From: Prevotella sp.
GTDB lineage: Bacteria; Bacteroidota; Bacteroidia; Bacteroidales; Bacteroidaceae
Length of the DNA stretch: 13,348 nt
Assembly: GCA_021204605.1 (NCBI GenBank)
Contig: JAJPZD010000245.1
Span: 1-13,348 of the forward strand
Direction: 5' to 3'
The stretch's first letter is position 1. Each line of letters starts with the position of its first letter. The position numbers were made by a program, and so were the translations under genes. Below are positions 12,507 through 13,348 of this stretch, in pieces. The notes beneath the pieces are model-generated. The model ran no database searches. It was given only the letters and a program-made list of their open reading frames with translations, and was not told the origin of the DNA.

Positions 12507-13310
12507 TTATGGTTGTTTGCCGATGTAAGCAAGTATTCCACCGTCAACATAGAGTATGTGCCCATTGACGAAGTCAGATGCATCAGAGGCGAGGAAAACG
12601 GCAGGTCCCATCAAGTCCTCCGGAGTGCCCCAGCGGGCAGCCGGTGTCTTGGCGATGATGAAACTGTCGAATGGGTGTCGGCTTCCGTCGGCCTGGCGCT
12701 CACGCAATGGAGCAGTCTGTGGAGTAGCGATGTAGCCAGGTCCGATACCGTTGCACTGGATGTTGTGCTCTCCATATTCTGAGCAGATGTTACGTGTAAG
12801 CATCTTCAGACCACCCTTGGCAGCAGCGTACGCAGAAACCGTCTCGCGTCCGAGCTCACTCATCATGGAGCAGATATTGATGATCTTGCCATGACCTTTC
12901 TTTATCATGCCAGGTATCACTGCTTTAGAGACGATGAAAGGAGCGTTGAGGTCGATGTCAACAACCTGGCGGAACTCATCAGCAGACATTTCCGTCATGG
13001 GAATTCTCTTGATGATACCAGCATTGTTGACGAGGATGTCAACAACGCCGAGGTCGTTCTCGATGTCACAGATCATCTTCTTTACCTCATCTTCTTTGGT
13101 GACATCGCAGATGTAGCCCTTTGCATCGATACCCTTTGCCTTGTAGTCGGCAATTGCCTGGTCCATGTGATGCTGTCCGCGACAGTTGAAAGCAATCTTC
13201 GCACCGGCCTTTGCGAATGCCTCAGCGATGGCGAAGCCAATTCCGTAAGCCGCCCCCGTTACGAGTGCGACTTTCCCTTCGAGTGAAAATTTACTTGAAA
13301 AAGTATCCAT
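12507..13310 (-). CDS. SDR-family oxidoreductase, gluconate 5-dehydrogenase / KduD-like
   Basis: Cytoplasmic NAD(P)-dependent dehydrogenase of the classical short-chain family, 267 aa (usual size). It has the Rossmann cofactor motif TGAAYGIG (18-25), NNAG (95-98) and the catalytic tetrad N122, S148, Y161 and K165 (YAAAK). The substrate-side sequence (GPGYIATPQTAPLRERQADG, then HPFDSFIIAKTPAARW) and the terminal VDGGILAYIGKQP match what Bacteroidales genomes annotate as gluconate 5-dehydrogenase. Those enzymes often sit beside kduI and may act as 2-deoxy-D-gluconate/2-keto-3-deoxygluconate dehydrogenase (KduD) in uronate breakdown. Which substrate applies here cannot be told from this window, because the gene upstream lies beyond the edge. 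Only 38 nt of upstream sequence are present, AT-rich, with no clear promoter or Shine-Dalgarno. Confidence 0.93.
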   Translation of the reverse strand: MDTFSSKFSLEGKVALVTGAAYGIGFAIAEAFAKAGAKIAFNCRGQHHMDQAIADYKAKGIDAKGYICDVTKEDEVKKMICDIENDLGVVDILVNNAGIIKRIPMTEMSADEFRQVVDIDLNAPFIVSKAVIPGMIKKGHGKIINICSMMSELGRETVSAYAAAKGGLKMLTRNICSEYGEHNIQCNGIGPGYIATPQTAPLRERQADGSRHPFDSFIIAKTPAARWGTPEDLMGPAVFLASDASDFVNGHILYVDGGILAYIGKQP

Positions 13311-13348
13311 ATCTTTATCGTTTTTATGGTATTATCTCAAATCTGTAA

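Overview
The window reads as a chromosomal segment from a Bacteroidales bacterium, most likely Prevotella/Segatella or a close relative. Three things point there. Several genes are preceded by the Bacteroidota -7 element (TAnnTTTG), most completely the tRNA gene, and most lack strong Shine-Dalgarno sequences. The protein families and fusions are typical of the order: MetRS with a C-terminal tRNA-binding domain, CysRS with KMGKS, a TonB-linked beta-barrel protein with an N-terminal carboxypeptidase-regulatory-like domain, and a gluconate-5-dehydrogenase-like SDR. The tRNA gene carries no encoded CCA. The genus call is inference.

Layout. (1) Positions 1-2950 hold a visibly more AT-rich, accessory-looking pair of divergent genes: a Schlafen AlbA_2/GHKL-like putative transcriptional regulator (-) and a class II Fic protein, a probable AMP transferase (+). 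About 330 bp separate them, with two perfect inverted repeats; one lies directly upstream of the fic -7 box and looks like an operator. (2) Positions 2950-5083 carry metG (+), with its own -7 box right after the fic terminator and a bidirectional terminator at its 3' end. (3) Positions 5113-7599 carry a large outer-membrane beta-barrel protein gene (-). It is divergent from tRNA-Arg(CCT) at 7706-7777, which has a textbook promoter. (4) Positions 7897-10884 carry ferritin (-) and RNase R (rnr, +). They diverge from a 273-bp AT-rich region holding two 12-nt perfect palindromes, one resembling a Fur box. (5) Positions 10893-13310 carry cysS (-), convergent with rnr across a shared hairpin terminator, and upstream of it an SDR dehydrogenase (-). 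A long (65 nt) imperfect hairpin lies between the last two.

Most of the window is housekeeping: aminoacyl-tRNA synthesis (metG, cysS, tRNA-Arg), RNA turnover (rnr), iron storage (ferritin), sugar-acid metabolism (SDR) and an outer-membrane protein. The genes do not form one operon, and most transcription units are bounded by visible terminators. The only part with the look of a dedicated accessory system is the AlbA_2/Fic pair with its palindromic control region. I found no CRISPR array, insertion sequence, integrase or rRNA.
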